Source of the DNA: Pseudomonadota bacterium
Lineage (GTDB): Bacteria > Pseudomonadota > Gammaproteobacteria > Xanthomonadales > Xanthomonadaceae
Assembly (NCBI GenBank): GCA_018241125.1
Contig: JAFEEL010000020.1
Span: 93,910-157,909 of the forward strand
Length of the DNA stretch: 64,000 nucleotides
Reading direction: 5' to 3'
Shown in pieces: positions 29,647-37,729 of the stretch. The notes under the pieces were generated by a model. The model searched no databases, was not told where the DNA came from, and worked only from the letters and a program-made list of their open reading frames with translations. The first letter of the stretch is position 1. Each line of letters starts with the position of its first letter. The translations under genes and the position numbers were made by a program.

Positions 29647-30747
29647 TCACAGCCGCAGCGGCATCACCACGTGCCGGCAGTGGTCGTGCTCGACCTCACG
29701 CAGCAGCGCGCTGGAGTTGGCGTCGCGCAGCGCCACGGTGACCGTTTCGCCCCGCAGGGCGCCGAGGGCATCGAGCAGGTAGGTGACATTGAAGCCCACC
29801 GCCAGGCCATCGACGTGGGTCGTGGCTTCGAGCTCTTCCTGCGCTTCTTCCTGCTCGGGGTTGTGCGCGACCAGGCGCAGCATCCCGGGGCTCACCTCGA
29901 ACTTCACCCCGCGGTACTTCTCGTTGGACAAGATTGCCGCGCGTTGCAGGGCCGAGCGCAGCGCCTCGCGGTCGATCCGTAGTTCCTTGTCGGCGCCGAT
30001 CGGAATCACCGCTTCGTAGTCGGGAAAACGCCCCTCGATCAGCTTGGAGGTGAAGGTCAGGTCTTCGCGGCGCAGGCGCAGGTGGTTGCGTCCGATTTCC
30101 AACTCGATTTCACGGTCGGCCGCCTCCAGCAAGCGTTGCAGTTCCAGCACGCCCTTGCGCGGCAGGATGATCTGCTTGCGGGTTTGCACGCCGTTGGGGA
30201 GCGCGGTTTCGCATAATGCCAGACGATGCCCATCGGTCGCTACGCAGCGCAGGGTGTTCTCGCGCAGGTCCAGCAACAGGCCGTTGAGGTAATAACGCAC
30301 GTCTTGCTGGGCCATCGCAAACGCGGTGCGGTCGATCAGGTCCTTCATCGCCGCCTCGGGCACGCGCACGCGCTCGAGCAGCTCGATGTCCTCGATCACC
30401 GGGAAATCGTTCGCTGGCAGGGTCGCCATGGCGGAGCGGCTGCGCCCGGACTGCACCGTGGCCTTGTCCTGCCCGAGGCCCACGGTGACGCGAGCGCCGT
30501 CGGGCAGGGCGCGCACATACTCGAACAGTTTGCGCGCCGGGATGGTCGCTTCGCCGTCGCGGGCGTCCTCCACCGCGGTGCGCGCGATCATCTCCACTTC
30601 CAAGTCGCTGGCCGTCAGCAACAAGCTGCCATCCTTGACCACCACCAGCAGGTTGGCCAGCACCGGCATGGTGTGCCGGCGCTCGACCACGTTGACGACC
30701 TGCTGGATCGACTTGAGCAGGGTTTCGCGCTGCAGGGAGAAACGCAT
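29647..30747 (-). CDS. dnaN: DNA polymerase III beta sliding clamp
   Basis: 366 residues, ATG at 30747. The chain begins MRFSLQRETLLKSIQQVVNV and ends VMPLRL, exactly the clamp family pattern, with three repeated clamp folds of about 120 residues and length as in E. coli (366). As a dimer it encircles DNA and tethers polymerase III. It is the second gene of the dnaA cluster, separated from dnaA by the 203-bp candidate origin. Confidence 0.97.
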   Translation of the reverse strand: MRFSLQRETLLKSIQQVVNVVERRHTMPVLANLLVVVKDGSLLLTASDLEVEMIARTAVEDARDGEATIPARKLFEYVRALPDGARVTVGLGQDKATVQSGRSRSAMATLPANDFPVIEDIELLERVRVPEAAMKDLIDRTAFAMAQQDVRYYLNGLLLDLRENTLRCVATDGHRLALCETALPNGVQTRKQIILPRKGVLELQRLLEAADREIELEIGRNHLRLRREDLTFTSKLIEGRFPDYEAVIPIGADKELRIDREALRSALQRAAILSNEKYRGVKFEVSPGMLRLVAHNPEQEEAQEELEATTHVDGLAVGFNVTYLLDALGALRGETVTVALRDANSSALLREVEHDHCRHVVMPLRL

Positions 30748-30950
30748 GGGCCGGAATCCGATTGCTTTGAAGGAGATTTATAAAGAAAAACAGTAGTAGC
30801 AAGACTGTGAAGTTTCCGGGAAAACACACTCAACACATTGAATGGATGACTGTTTTCTGGTGTGTATCCCTGTGCACAAGGTACTGGAAAGCGCTGCACA
30901 TGCCGTGGGCGAAATCCGCTCTTGCCGCTCGTCCACAGCTTGCCCACACG
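30748..30950. other. Candidate chromosomal origin oriC (dnaA-dnaN gap)
   Basis: This 203-bp gap is visibly more AT-rich than its surroundings, with runs such as AGATTTATAAAGAAAAACAG at about 30772-30791, followed by TAGTAG trio-like triplets near 30795. DnaA-box-like nonamers are imperfect: TGTGCACAA at 30871-30879, TCGTCCACA at 30929-30937 and TTGCCCACA at 30940-30948, each two mismatches from TTATCCACA. The dnaA-dnaN position is where oriC has been placed in Xanthomonas. The alternative dnaA-rpmH gap shows no boxes that I can find. Confidence 0.5.
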
Positions 30951-32288
30951 TCATTCGGTCAGTTTCCGGATCAACTTTCCCCAATCCTCGGCCATGCGTG
31001 CATCGGTCTTGACCAGCTTGTCGATTTGATCGCGGGCGTGCATGACCGTGGTGTGGTCGCGATCGAACTGGCCGCCGATCTCCGGCAGGCTGTGATCGGT
31101 CAACTCCTTGGCCAGCGCCATCGCCACTTGCCGCGGTCGCACCGCCGTGCGCGCCCGCGACTTGGAGGTCATCACCGCGCGCGGAACCTGATAGTAGTCT
31201 GCCACGACCTTCTGGATTTTTTCGATGCCGATCGCCTGCTGTTGCGCGCGCAAGGCATCGCGCAAGGTGTCCTTGGCGAACTCCACGGTGATCGGGCGGC
31301 GCATCAGCCCGGCGCGCGCGGCCAGGGTCTTCACCGCGCCTTCCAGATCGCGCACGTTCGAGCGCAGATTGCGGGCGATCAGCAGCACCACTTCCTCGGG
31401 CACGACGGCGCCGTGCTCGCTGGCCTTGGACAACACGATCTCCGCCCGCGTCTCGAAATCGGGCGGATCGATGCCGGCCGCCAAGCCATTGCCCAGACGC
31501 GACTTCAGGCGGGGCTCCACGCCCTCCAGCTCACGCGGATAGCGATCGCAGGTGAGCACGATCTGCTGGCGGCCGTCGATGAGGGCGTTGAAGGTGTGGA
31601 AGAACTCCTCCTGGGTGCGATCCTTGCCGGCAAAAAATTGCACGTCGTCGATCAACAGGGCGTCGAGCTGGCGGAACTGTCGCTTGAACGCCTCCATGCC
31701 ACCGCCGCTGCGCCCATACAAGGCGCTGGTGAAGGCGTCCACGAACTGATTGGCGTGCAGGTACAGAACGCGTGCGCCGGGGTTCAGCTCGCGCATGCGA
31801 TTGCCGGTGGCCACCATCAGATGGGTCTTGCCCAGTCCGGTGCTGCCGTACAGCAGCAGCGGGTTGCGCGCCCGCTCGCCGGGCCGGTGCGCGGCTTCCC
31901 AGGCGGCGGCCCGCGCCAACTCGTTGGAGCGACCGAGCACGAAGTTGTCGAAGCGGTGGTGGGAGTCGAGCGCAGGCAGCGCCGGCTCGTTGCTGGTCGC
32001 CGTGCGCACCGGTGCGGTGGCCGCCGCGCCATTGCCGGTTGGCGCTGCGCGCGGCAGGCTGCCGACACTGACCCGCACCTCGATCGGCGCCTCGGAAAAA
32101 TGGCTGGCCAACTCGCGGATGCGCGGCAGGTGCTCGCGCAGGTGTTCCACCACATAGGCGTTGGGTGCGTACAGGCTCAGACGACCGTCGGCCTCGTTGA
32201 CTTGCAGGGGCTTGAGCAGGGTGAACACCGCCTCGGGCGGCAACTCGGCCTGCAGGCGTTCCAGGCAAAGGGGCCAGACGGATGACAT
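30951..32288 (-). CDS. dnaA: Chromosomal replication initiator DnaA
   Basis: 445 residues from the ATG at 32288 ([12 protein letters not shown]). Domain I (1-75) and a variable linker rich in Ala/Thr lead to the AAA+ domain. Walker A is GSTGLGKT (148-155, Ser where Gly is commoner) and Walker B is [12 protein letters not shown]. The C-terminal DNA-binding domain contains the DnaA signature [22 protein letters not shown]. It binds oriC and melts the origin. It is transcribed into dnaN and is divergent from rpmH. Confidence 0.97.
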   Translation of the reverse strand: MSSVWPLCLERLQAELPPEAVFTLLKPLQVNEADGRLSLYAPNAYVVEHLREHLPRIRELASHFSEAPIEVRVSVGSLPRAAPTGNGAAATAPVRTATSNEPALPALDSHHRFDNFVLGRSNELARAAAWEAAHRPGERARNPLLLYGSTGLGKTHLMVATGNRMRELNPGARVLYLHANQFVDAFTSALYGRSGGGMEAFKRQFRQLDALLIDDVQFFAGKDRTQEEFFHTFNALIDGRQQIVLTCDRYPRELEGVEPRLKSRLGNGLAAGIDPPDFETRAEIVLSKASEHGAVVPEEVVLLIARNLRSNVRDLEGAVKTLAARAGLMRRPITVEFAKDTLRDALRAQQQAIGIEKIQKVVADYYQVPRAVMTSKSRARTAVRPRQVAMALAKELTDHSLPEIGGQFDRDHTTVMHARDQIDKLVKTDARMAEDWGKLIRKLTE

Positions 32289-32420
32289 CGGAAGTACGGT
32301 GGCCTCGTCGGCAGGGCGGCGCAAGAATGGAACGACCGGGCGATGCAGGCATCGCCGTCGCGGCCATCGGGGTTCGGGCAGTCTAACCCTGCCGGGCAGA
32401 TGCTGCCAAGCCATCTGGAC

Positions 32421-32449
32421 TTGCCGACCCGCAGGCGTTCGGCTATAGT
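32421..32449 (+). promoter_or_regulatory. Probable sigma70 promoter of rpmH
   Basis: TTGCCG (32421-32426) and TATAGT (32444-32449) are spaced by exactly 17 bp and lie 36 bp upstream of the rpmH start. This is a good housekeeping promoter for the rpmH-rnpA-yidC-mnmE run. Confidence 0.7.
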
Positions 32450-32485
32450 GCGCGGTCTTTCCCGCAAGCACACTCGAGCCTCCCG

Positions 32486-32626
32486 ATGGCCACCAAGCGC
32501 ACTTATCAGCCCAGCAACCTCAAGCGCAAACGCGACCACGGCTTTCGTGCGCGCATGAAGACCGCCGATGGGCGCAAGGTGCTGGCGCGCCGCCGCGCCA
32601 AGGGCCGCGCCCGTCTGGCGGTCTGA
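32486..32626 (+). CDS. rpmH: 50S ribosomal protein L34
   Basis: 46 residues from the ATG at 32486. The sequence starts [20 protein letters not shown] and continues [20 protein letters not shown], which is L34 without doubt, in its usual position between dnaA and rnpA. Xanthomonadales L34 commonly begins MATKRT as here. It belongs to the large ribosomal subunit. A strong promoter lies just upstream. Confidence 0.97.
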   Translation: MATKRTYQPSNLKRKRDHGFRARMKTADGRKVLARRRAKGRARLAV

Positions 32627-32664
32627 ACGGCCTCGCGCCGTCGACCGCGCCGGATCCACGCGCG

Positions 32665-33171
32665 GTGATCGCGCCCCCGCCCGTCGATCGCAATCGCTTT
32701 GCGCGTACCGCCCGGCTGCTCGCGCCGCGGCAATTCCAGGAAGTATTCGCCAACGGCAAGCGCGTGCATGGCGCGCTGCTGCGCCTGCACGCGTGGCTGC
32801 GTGCCGACGATGCCAATGGTGCACGGCTGGGGATCGCCGTCCCCAAGCGGGTCGCGAAACGGGCGGTGGAGCGCAACCGCATCCGCCGCATCGTCCGTGA
32901 AGTGTTTCGCCACCGCCGCCAGCGGCTACCGGCCGGCGATTACGTGCTGGTGGCACAACCGGCCGCTTGCGCTGCGCCCGCGCCGGACCTGCGCGCCGAA
33001 CTGGCCCAGCTGTGGGATCGTGCAGGCCGGTTGAAGCCCGACCCCACGCCCCCCACAATGCCCGGCTGCGCTGACCCGCGGGCCGCCCGATCGTCCTCGT
33101 TGCAACGCTCGCGCCCCGGTCCACGCCCCGCTCCATCCAAGCCGCCCGGCGCGGCAAAGCCTTCGGAATAA
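32665..33171 (+). CDS. rnpA: Ribonuclease P protein component
   Basis: 168 residues from the GTG at 32665; no in-frame ATG is available between rpmH and the conserved part. The core RFARTARLLAPRQFQEVF and the RNA-binding RNR motif in KRAVERNRIRRIVREVFR identify the subunit that helps RNase P RNA mature tRNA 5' ends. The last 50 residues are a Pro/Arg/Ser-rich tail (for example RPGPRPAPSKPPGAAKP) beyond the usual fold. The stop is directly followed by the yidC ATG. No yidD gene is found between them, although many bacteria have it there. Confidence 0.9.
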   Translation: MIAPPPVDRNRFARTARLLAPRQFQEVFANGKRVHGALLRLHAWLRADDANGARLGIAVPKRVAKRAVERNRIRRIVREVFRHRRQRLPAGDYVLVAQPAACAAPAPDLRAELAQLWDRAGRLKPDPTPPTMPGCADPRAARSSSLQRSRPGPRPAPSKPPGAAKPSE

Positions 33172-34863
33172 ATGAACCAGACCCGCAACTTCCTGTTGTT
33201 CGCCTGGCTGATGCTGGCCGTGCTGATCTGGCAGGCGTGGCAGCAAGACCACGCCCCGCCGCCGCCGGTCGAACCCACGACCGGTAGCACCAGCGCCTCT
33301 CCGGCTGGCCCTGCGGTCCCGTCGCCCACCGCCGCCGCAGCGGCCACGGTCGCTCCCGGCGCTGCCGCGACCGCCGGGGTGCATGCCGGCCCGCCGCTGG
33401 TGCTGAGCAACGACGTGCTGAGCCTGCGCATCGACCCGCAAGGCGCCAACCTCGTCGGCGCGCAGTTGCTGGGCTACGCGCAGACCGAACAGCGCGGCAG
33501 CCCGCGCGTGGACTTGCTCAGCGCCGACCCGACCCACCTGTTCGTGGCCGAATCGGGGATCGTCAGCGCCAGCGGGCACGCGCCCAGCCACACCGCGGTG
33601 TATCAGGCCGAAGGCCCGGCGGCCCCGGCCACGCTGGCGTCCGGCAGCAACGCGGTGTCGCGCAGTTTCCTGTGGACCGATCCGTCCGGCCTGCAGGTGC
33701 GCAAGACCTACACCCTGCACCGCGGCAGCTACGTGATCGACGTGCGCGAGGAGATCCGCAACGGCTCGACCGCCGCCTGGACCGGCAACGATTACCGCTG
33801 GCTGCGCCGGGTGCCGCCGGTGCTCAAGCACAGCGCCGGCGGCAGCCTGACCAACCCGGAGGCTTACGCCTTCGTCGGTGCCGCGTGGTACAGCCCGGAA
33901 GACAAGTACGAGACGCGCGCGCTGAGCAAGTTCGAGCCGGCGCTGGACAAGACCGTCACCGGTGGCTGGATGGCGATGGTGCAGCACTATTTCGTGGCGG
34001 CGTGGATCCCCGACCCGAAGCAGGCGATGAAACTGTCGATCGCCAGCAATACCGCCGGCGGCGAAACCTACTATTCGATCATCGCCCAAGGCCCGGGGAT
34101 GGCGATCCCGGCCGGTGGCAGCAGCGTGCAGGACTCGCGCCTGTACGTCGGTCCGTCGTTGCAGGACGTGCTGGCCAACACCGCGCCGGGCCTGCAACTG
34201 ACGGTGGACTACGGCTGGTTCACGCTGTTCGCCGGGCCGATCTACTGGCTGCTGTCCAAGCTGCACGGGCTGCTGGGCAACTGGGGCTGGGCGATCATCG
34301 TGCTGGTGCTGTTGATCCGCGCGGCGATGTACAAGCTGTCCGACGCCCAGTACCGCTCGATGGCCAAGATGAAGGCCTTGCAGCCGCGACTGGACGCCCT
34401 CAAGGAGCGCTACGGCGACGACAAGCAGCAGTTCCAGATGGCCATGCTGGAGCTGTACAAGAAGGAAAAGGTCAACCCGGCCGGCGGCTGCCTGCCGATG
34501 CTGATCCAGATCCCGATCTTCCTGGCCCTGTACCGCGTGCTGCTGTACAGCGTGGAACTGCGGCACGCGCCGTGGGTCGGCTGGATCCACAGCCTGTCCG
34601 ATCCCGATCCGTACTTCGTGCTGCCCGGGCTGTACCTGATCGCCATGTTCGCCACCCAGCGGCTGTCGCCGATGGCCCCGGGCATGGATCCGACCCAGCG
34701 CAAGATGATGCAGGCCATGCCGCTGGTGTTCGGTGTGATGTTCGCGTTCTTCCCGTCCGGCCTGGTGCTGTATTACTGCGTGAGCACCGGATTGGGGCTG
34801 TGGCAGCAGTGGTGGCTGATGCGCAAGCACGGCACCTTGCCGACCGCGGCGAAGAAGGCCTGA
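33172..34863 (+). CDS. yidC: Membrane protein insertase YidC
   Basis: 563 residues, ATG at 33172 touching the rnpA stop. The N-terminal signal-anchor (NFLLFAWLMLAVLIWQAWQ) is followed by a low-complexity linker, then the large periplasmic beta domain (about 75-330). The conserved membrane core includes YWLLSKLHGLLGNWGWAII, the cytoplasmic hairpin (MKALQPRLDALKERYGDDK) and the later helices GGCLPMLIQIPIFLALYRVL and MPLVFGVMFAFFPSGLVLYY. It inserts and folds inner-membrane proteins with or without SecYEG. It lies in the rpmH-rnpA-yidC-mnmE order. Confidence 0.96.
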   Translation: MNQTRNFLLFAWLMLAVLIWQAWQQDHAPPPPVEPTTGSTSASPAGPAVPSPTAAAAATVAPGAAATAGVHAGPPLVLSNDVLSLRIDPQGANLVGAQLLGYAQTEQRGSPRVDLLSADPTHLFVAESGIVSASGHAPSHTAVYQAEGPAAPATLASGSNAVSRSFLWTDPSGLQVRKTYTLHRGSYVIDVREEIRNGSTAAWTGNDYRWLRRVPPVLKHSAGGSLTNPEAYAFVGAAWYSPEDKYETRALSKFEPALDKTVTGGWMAMVQHYFVAAWIPDPKQAMKLSIASNTAGGETYYSIIAQGPGMAIPAGGSSVQDSRLYVGPSLQDVLANTAPGLQLTVDYGWFTLFAGPIYWLLSKLHGLLGNWGWAIIVLVLLIRAAMYKLSDAQYRSMAKMKALQPRLDALKERYGDDKQQFQMAMLELYKKEKVNPAGGCLPMLIQIPIFLALYRVLLYSVELRHAPWVGWIHSLSDPDPYFVLPGLYLIAMFATQRLSPMAPGMDPTQRKMMQAMPLVFGVMFAFFPSGLVLYYCVSTGLGLWQQWWLMRKHGTLPTAAKKA

Positions 34864-34897
34864 CGTACCGGCCCGGCGGCATGCCGCGGTGGCAAGC

Positions 34898-36250
34898 ATG
34901 CACACGACCGATACCATCGCCGCCATCGCTACCGCCCCCGGGGCCGGTGGCATCGGCATCGTCCGCCTGTCGGGGCCAGACGCGCTACGCATCGGCGCGG
35001 CGGTGTGTCGCCGTCGGTTGCGCCCACGTCGCGCGCATCGCGTCGTTTTCAAAGATGAAGACGGCACGATCATCGACGATGGCATCGCATTGGCATTTCC
35101 CGCGCCGCGCTCGTACAGCGGCGAGGATGTGGTGGAACTGCAAGCCCACGGCAGCCCGGTCGTACTGGACCTCTTGCTGCGCCGCTGTCTGGCGCTGGGG
35201 GCGCGGATGGCGCGCCCGGGTGAGTTCAGCGAACGCGCCTACCACAATGGCCGCCTCGATCTGGCGCAGGCCGAGGCAGTCGCCGACCTGATCGCCGCCG
35301 GCAGCTTGGCCGCCGCCCGCGCTGCCCGACGCTCGCTCGATGGCGCGTTCTCGCGCCGCGTGGACGCACTGCAAGCGGCCCTGACCGCACTGCGCGTGCA
35401 GGTTGAAGCCGCCATCGATTTCCCCGAAGAAGAGCTGGATTTCCTTGCTGATGCCGGCTTGTCGCGGCATCTTGACGACGTTTGTGTGATCCACGCCGCG
35501 CTGCTGGCCGACGCGGCCCGCGGGCAGCGCCTGCGCGATGGCCTGCACGTGGTGATCGCCGGCCTGCCCAACGCCGGCAAGTCCAGCCTGCTCAATGCGC
35601 TGGCCGGCGCCGAGCGCGCCATCGTCACGCCGCAGGCGGGCACCACCCGCGACCTGCTGCGTGAAGCGGTACGTATCGACGGCATCGAGTTGACCTTGGT
35701 CGATACCGCCGGCCTGCACGCGGCCAGCGACGCCGTCGAGATCGAAGGCATCCGCCGCGCCCGCGAGGAACTGGCGAGTGCCGATCTGGTGCTGGCGGTG
35801 GTCGACGCCACCGACCCGACGCCCGCCCGCACAGCCTTGACCGCCGAACTGGCGAGTGCGGCGGCGATCCTGTGGCTGTACAACAAGGCCGATCTCGTGC
35901 CCGAACCGTGGTCGCCGCTGGCCGATGGGCTGTGGATTTGCGCCCGCAGCGGCAGCGGACTGGACGCCCTGCGCGAGCGCCTGAAAGCCGCGGCGGGATT
36001 GGGTGGGGCGACTCAGGAACCGATGGGTGGGCAGGGCGCGTTCAGCACCCGCGCCCGCCACCTCGACGCCTTGCGGCGGGTCGGCGGCCACCTCGATCTG
36101 GCCACCCAGCGGCTGCGCGTGGAAAAAGCCGGCGAACTGACCGCCGAAGAGCTGCGGCTGGCCCAACAGGCGCTGGGCGAAATCACCGGCGGGGTGGACA
36201 GCGAAGCCCTGCTCGGGGAAATCTTCGCCGGATTCTGCATCGGCAAGTGA
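34898..36250 (+). CDS. mnmE: tRNA modification GTPase MnmE
   Basis: 450 residues from the ATG at 34898 (a GTG at 34889 adds three). The N-terminal folate-binding domain begins DTIAAIATAPGAGGIGIVRLSG. The GTPase has P-loop GLPNAGKS at 222-229, the G3 motif DTAG, and NKAD for base recognition. The C terminus ends FCIGK, with the catalytic cysteine typical of MnmE. With MnmG it makes the cmnm5U modification at tRNA wobble U34; mnmG lies about 25 kb away at the right edge. A 76-bp repeat array starts right after its stop. Confidence 0.96.
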   Translation: MHTTDTIAAIATAPGAGGIGIVRLSGPDALRIGAAVCRRRLRPRRAHRVVFKDEDGTIIDDGIALAFPAPRSYSGEDVVELQAHGSPVVLDLLLRRCLALGARMARPGEFSERAYHNGRLDLAQAEAVADLIAAGSLAAARAARRSLDGAFSRRVDALQAALTALRVQVEAAIDFPEEELDFLADAGLSRHLDDVCVIHAALLADAARGQRLRDGLHVVIAGLPNAGKSSLLNALAGAERAIVTPQAGTTRDLLREAVRIDGIELTLVDTAGLHAASDAVEIEGIRRAREELASADLVLAVVDATDPTPARTALTAELASAAAILWLYNKADLVPEPWSPLADGLWICARSGSGLDALRERLKAAAGLGGATQEPMGGQGAFSTRARHLDALRRVGGHLDLATQRLRVEKAGELTAEELRLAQQALGEITGGVDSEALLGEIFAGFCIGK

Positions 36251-36251
36251 C

Positions 36252-36526
36252 GCATCGGCCCGAGCGCGCAGCGCTCGGCTTTGCCGATGCGTCATCCCCG
36301 CGCAGGCGGGGATCGAGCGTCTTTGATCGATCGGCCCGAGCGCGCAGCGCTCGGCTTTGCCGATGCGTCATCCCCGCGCAGGCGGGGATCGAGCGTCTTT
36401 GATCGATCGGCCCGAGCGCGCAGCGCTGGGCTTTGCCGATGCGTCATCCCCGCGCAGGCGGGGATCGAGCGTCTTTGATCGATCGGCCCGAGCGCGCAGC
36501 GCTCGGCTTTGCCGATGCGTCAGGCA
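36252..36526. repeat. 76-bp tandem repeat array, 3.5 copies, with REP-type dyads
   Basis: The block beginning GGCCCGAGCGCGCAGCGCTC recurs at 36257, 36333, 36409 and 36485, an exact 76-bp period; the last copy is cut short after CGATGCGTCA. One substitution (GCTCGG to GCTGGG) marks the third copy. Each unit has two dyads: GAGCGC/GCGCTC, and ATCCCCGC with GCGGGGAT, the latter like the widespread REP/dRS3 palindrome. The rest of the 375-bp mnmE-to-tonB-like gap (36527-36625) shows only a possible TTAAAC promoter element near 36589. Confidence 0.9.
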
Positions 36527-36625
36527 TTGTCGGAAGCCGGCTAGAAAGCCGCTTGTGAAATCGCGCACACCATCGGCGAAAAATCTGGTTAAACTCGCCG
36601 CATCGTCCACAGGCGAGGTGTTCGT

Positions 36626-37651
36626 ATGAAGCAAACCACGTTCAGGGGGGTGTGCGGACAGGTGGCGTTGACGGCGGCCGTCGCCGTCGCGCTGGGGCTT
36701 GCCGGCTGCGGCAAGAAGGCCACGCCGCCCGCACCGGGGGCCGTCACGCCGGCCGCATCTCCTGCCGCCGCCGGCCCGGGCGCCGCCGAGCACGTCGACA
36801 CCGATGCCGAGTTGCTCACCAAGGCCAAGACCGCCGAGAACGAAAAGCGCCTGTACGCGCCGGCAGGCAACAACGCCATCGAATACTACCTGCAGTTGCG
36901 GGCGCGCAATCCGAACGACGAGACGGTCAAGTCGGCGCTCACCGATCTGTTTCCCTACGCGATGATCGCCACCGAGCAGAACCTGAAGAAGGGCGACGAG
37001 GCAGGGCGTCAGGAAGCGGCGCGCATCTTCGCCCTACTCGAGCGTGTGGACGCCAACGCGCCGTCGTTGCCGCGCTTGCGCACGATGATGCAGAAAGAAG
37101 CGGCCGACGAGCTCAAGCAGCAGCAGGATGCCGCCAAGAAGGCACAGGCCGACCTGGAAAAGAAGGCGGCCGCCGACAAGGCCGCCGCCGACGCCAAGCT
37201 CAAACAACAGCAGGAAGCCGCTGCTTCGGCCGCCGCCAGTGCGGCTTCGCCAGCGCATCCGGCGCAAACGACGCCCACGCCGGCTCCCACGCATACGGCC
37301 CCGGTGCCCACGCACACAGCCACCAATCCGCCACCCGCAGCTTCGCCGGTGGCCGAGACGCCGCCGCCGCCGCCCAAGCCGGCGCGCGCGCCGGGGTCGC
37401 TGCCGGCGGTGGTCAGTTCGGTGCAGCCCGAGTACCCGCGCGCGGCGCTGCGCGACAATGTTTCCGGAGAAGTGACGGTGGCTTTCACGGTCAACGCCGA
37501 CGGCAGCGTCAGCGGCGCGTCGGTCATCAAGGCCGACCCGAAGCGGGTGTTCGACGCCGCCGCGCTGGATGCGATCCGCAAGTGGAAGTTCGAAGCGCCC
37601 GGCGAACCGGTCAGCGGCAAGCGCACCTTCGTGTTCAATCCGGGCAACTGA
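36626..37651 (+). CDS. TonB C-terminal domain lipoprotein
   Basis: 341 residues, ATG at 36626. The N terminus is a lipoprotein signal with lipobox LAGC and lipidated C28, followed by GKK; glycine at +2 predicts sorting away from the inner membrane. A helical region (about 55-190, with coiled coil QQDAAKKAQADLEKKAAADK) leads to a Pro/Thr-rich spacer (about 205-255). The C-terminal TonB domain (about 258-341) has VQPEYPRAALRDNVSGEVTV and RKWKFEAPGEPV. It resembles TonB family energy transducers but lacks the usual membrane anchor. No exbBD lies beside it. Confidence 0.8.
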   Translation: MKQTTFRGVCGQVALTAAVAVALGLAGCGKKATPPAPGAVTPAASPAAAGPGAAEHVDTDAELLTKAKTAENEKRLYAPAGNNAIEYYLQLRARNPNDETVKSALTDLFPYAMIATEQNLKKGDEAGRQEAARIFALLERVDANAPSLPRLRTMMQKEAADELKQQQDAAKKAQADLEKKAAADKAAADAKLKQQQEAAASAAASAASPAHPAQTTPTPAPTHTAPVPTHTATNPPPAASPVAETPPPPPKPARAPGSLPAVVSSVQPEYPRAALRDNVSGEVTVAFTVNADGSVSGASVIKADPKRVFDAAALDAIRKWKFEAPGEPVSGKRTFVFNPGN

Positions 37652-37670
37652 TCGGGGGCTCTACACCGTT

Positions 37671-37702
37671 GGAAAAAACGAAGCCGGCGTGAGCCGGCTT
37701 CG
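37671..37702 (-). terminator. Rho-independent terminator of the natAB operon
   Basis: A perfect 10-bp stem CGAAGCCGGC (37679-37688) with GCCGGCTTCG (37693-37702) and GTGA loop is followed on the minus strand by a run of six T (37673-37678). It lies 28 bp past the permease stop. For the plus-strand TonB-like gene it gives a stem with only a weak T tract. Confidence 0.85.
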
Positions 37703-37729
37703 TCGTTCATGGCGATCGACGGATCGCGA

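Noticed and set aside
32289-32471. N-terminal extension of DnaA to an upstream start
   Set aside because: The extra 61 residues are not DnaA-like and overlap the rpmH promoter; [12 protein letters not shown] is a normal DnaA start.
36252-36526. Possible CRISPR array
   Set aside because: Units are contiguous 76-mers with no unique spacers and no cas genes nearby.
36252-36629. Open frames of 60-90 residues through the 76-bp repeats
   Set aside because: They repeat the same peptide because the DNA repeats and lacks stops; there is no ribosome-binding site or family match.
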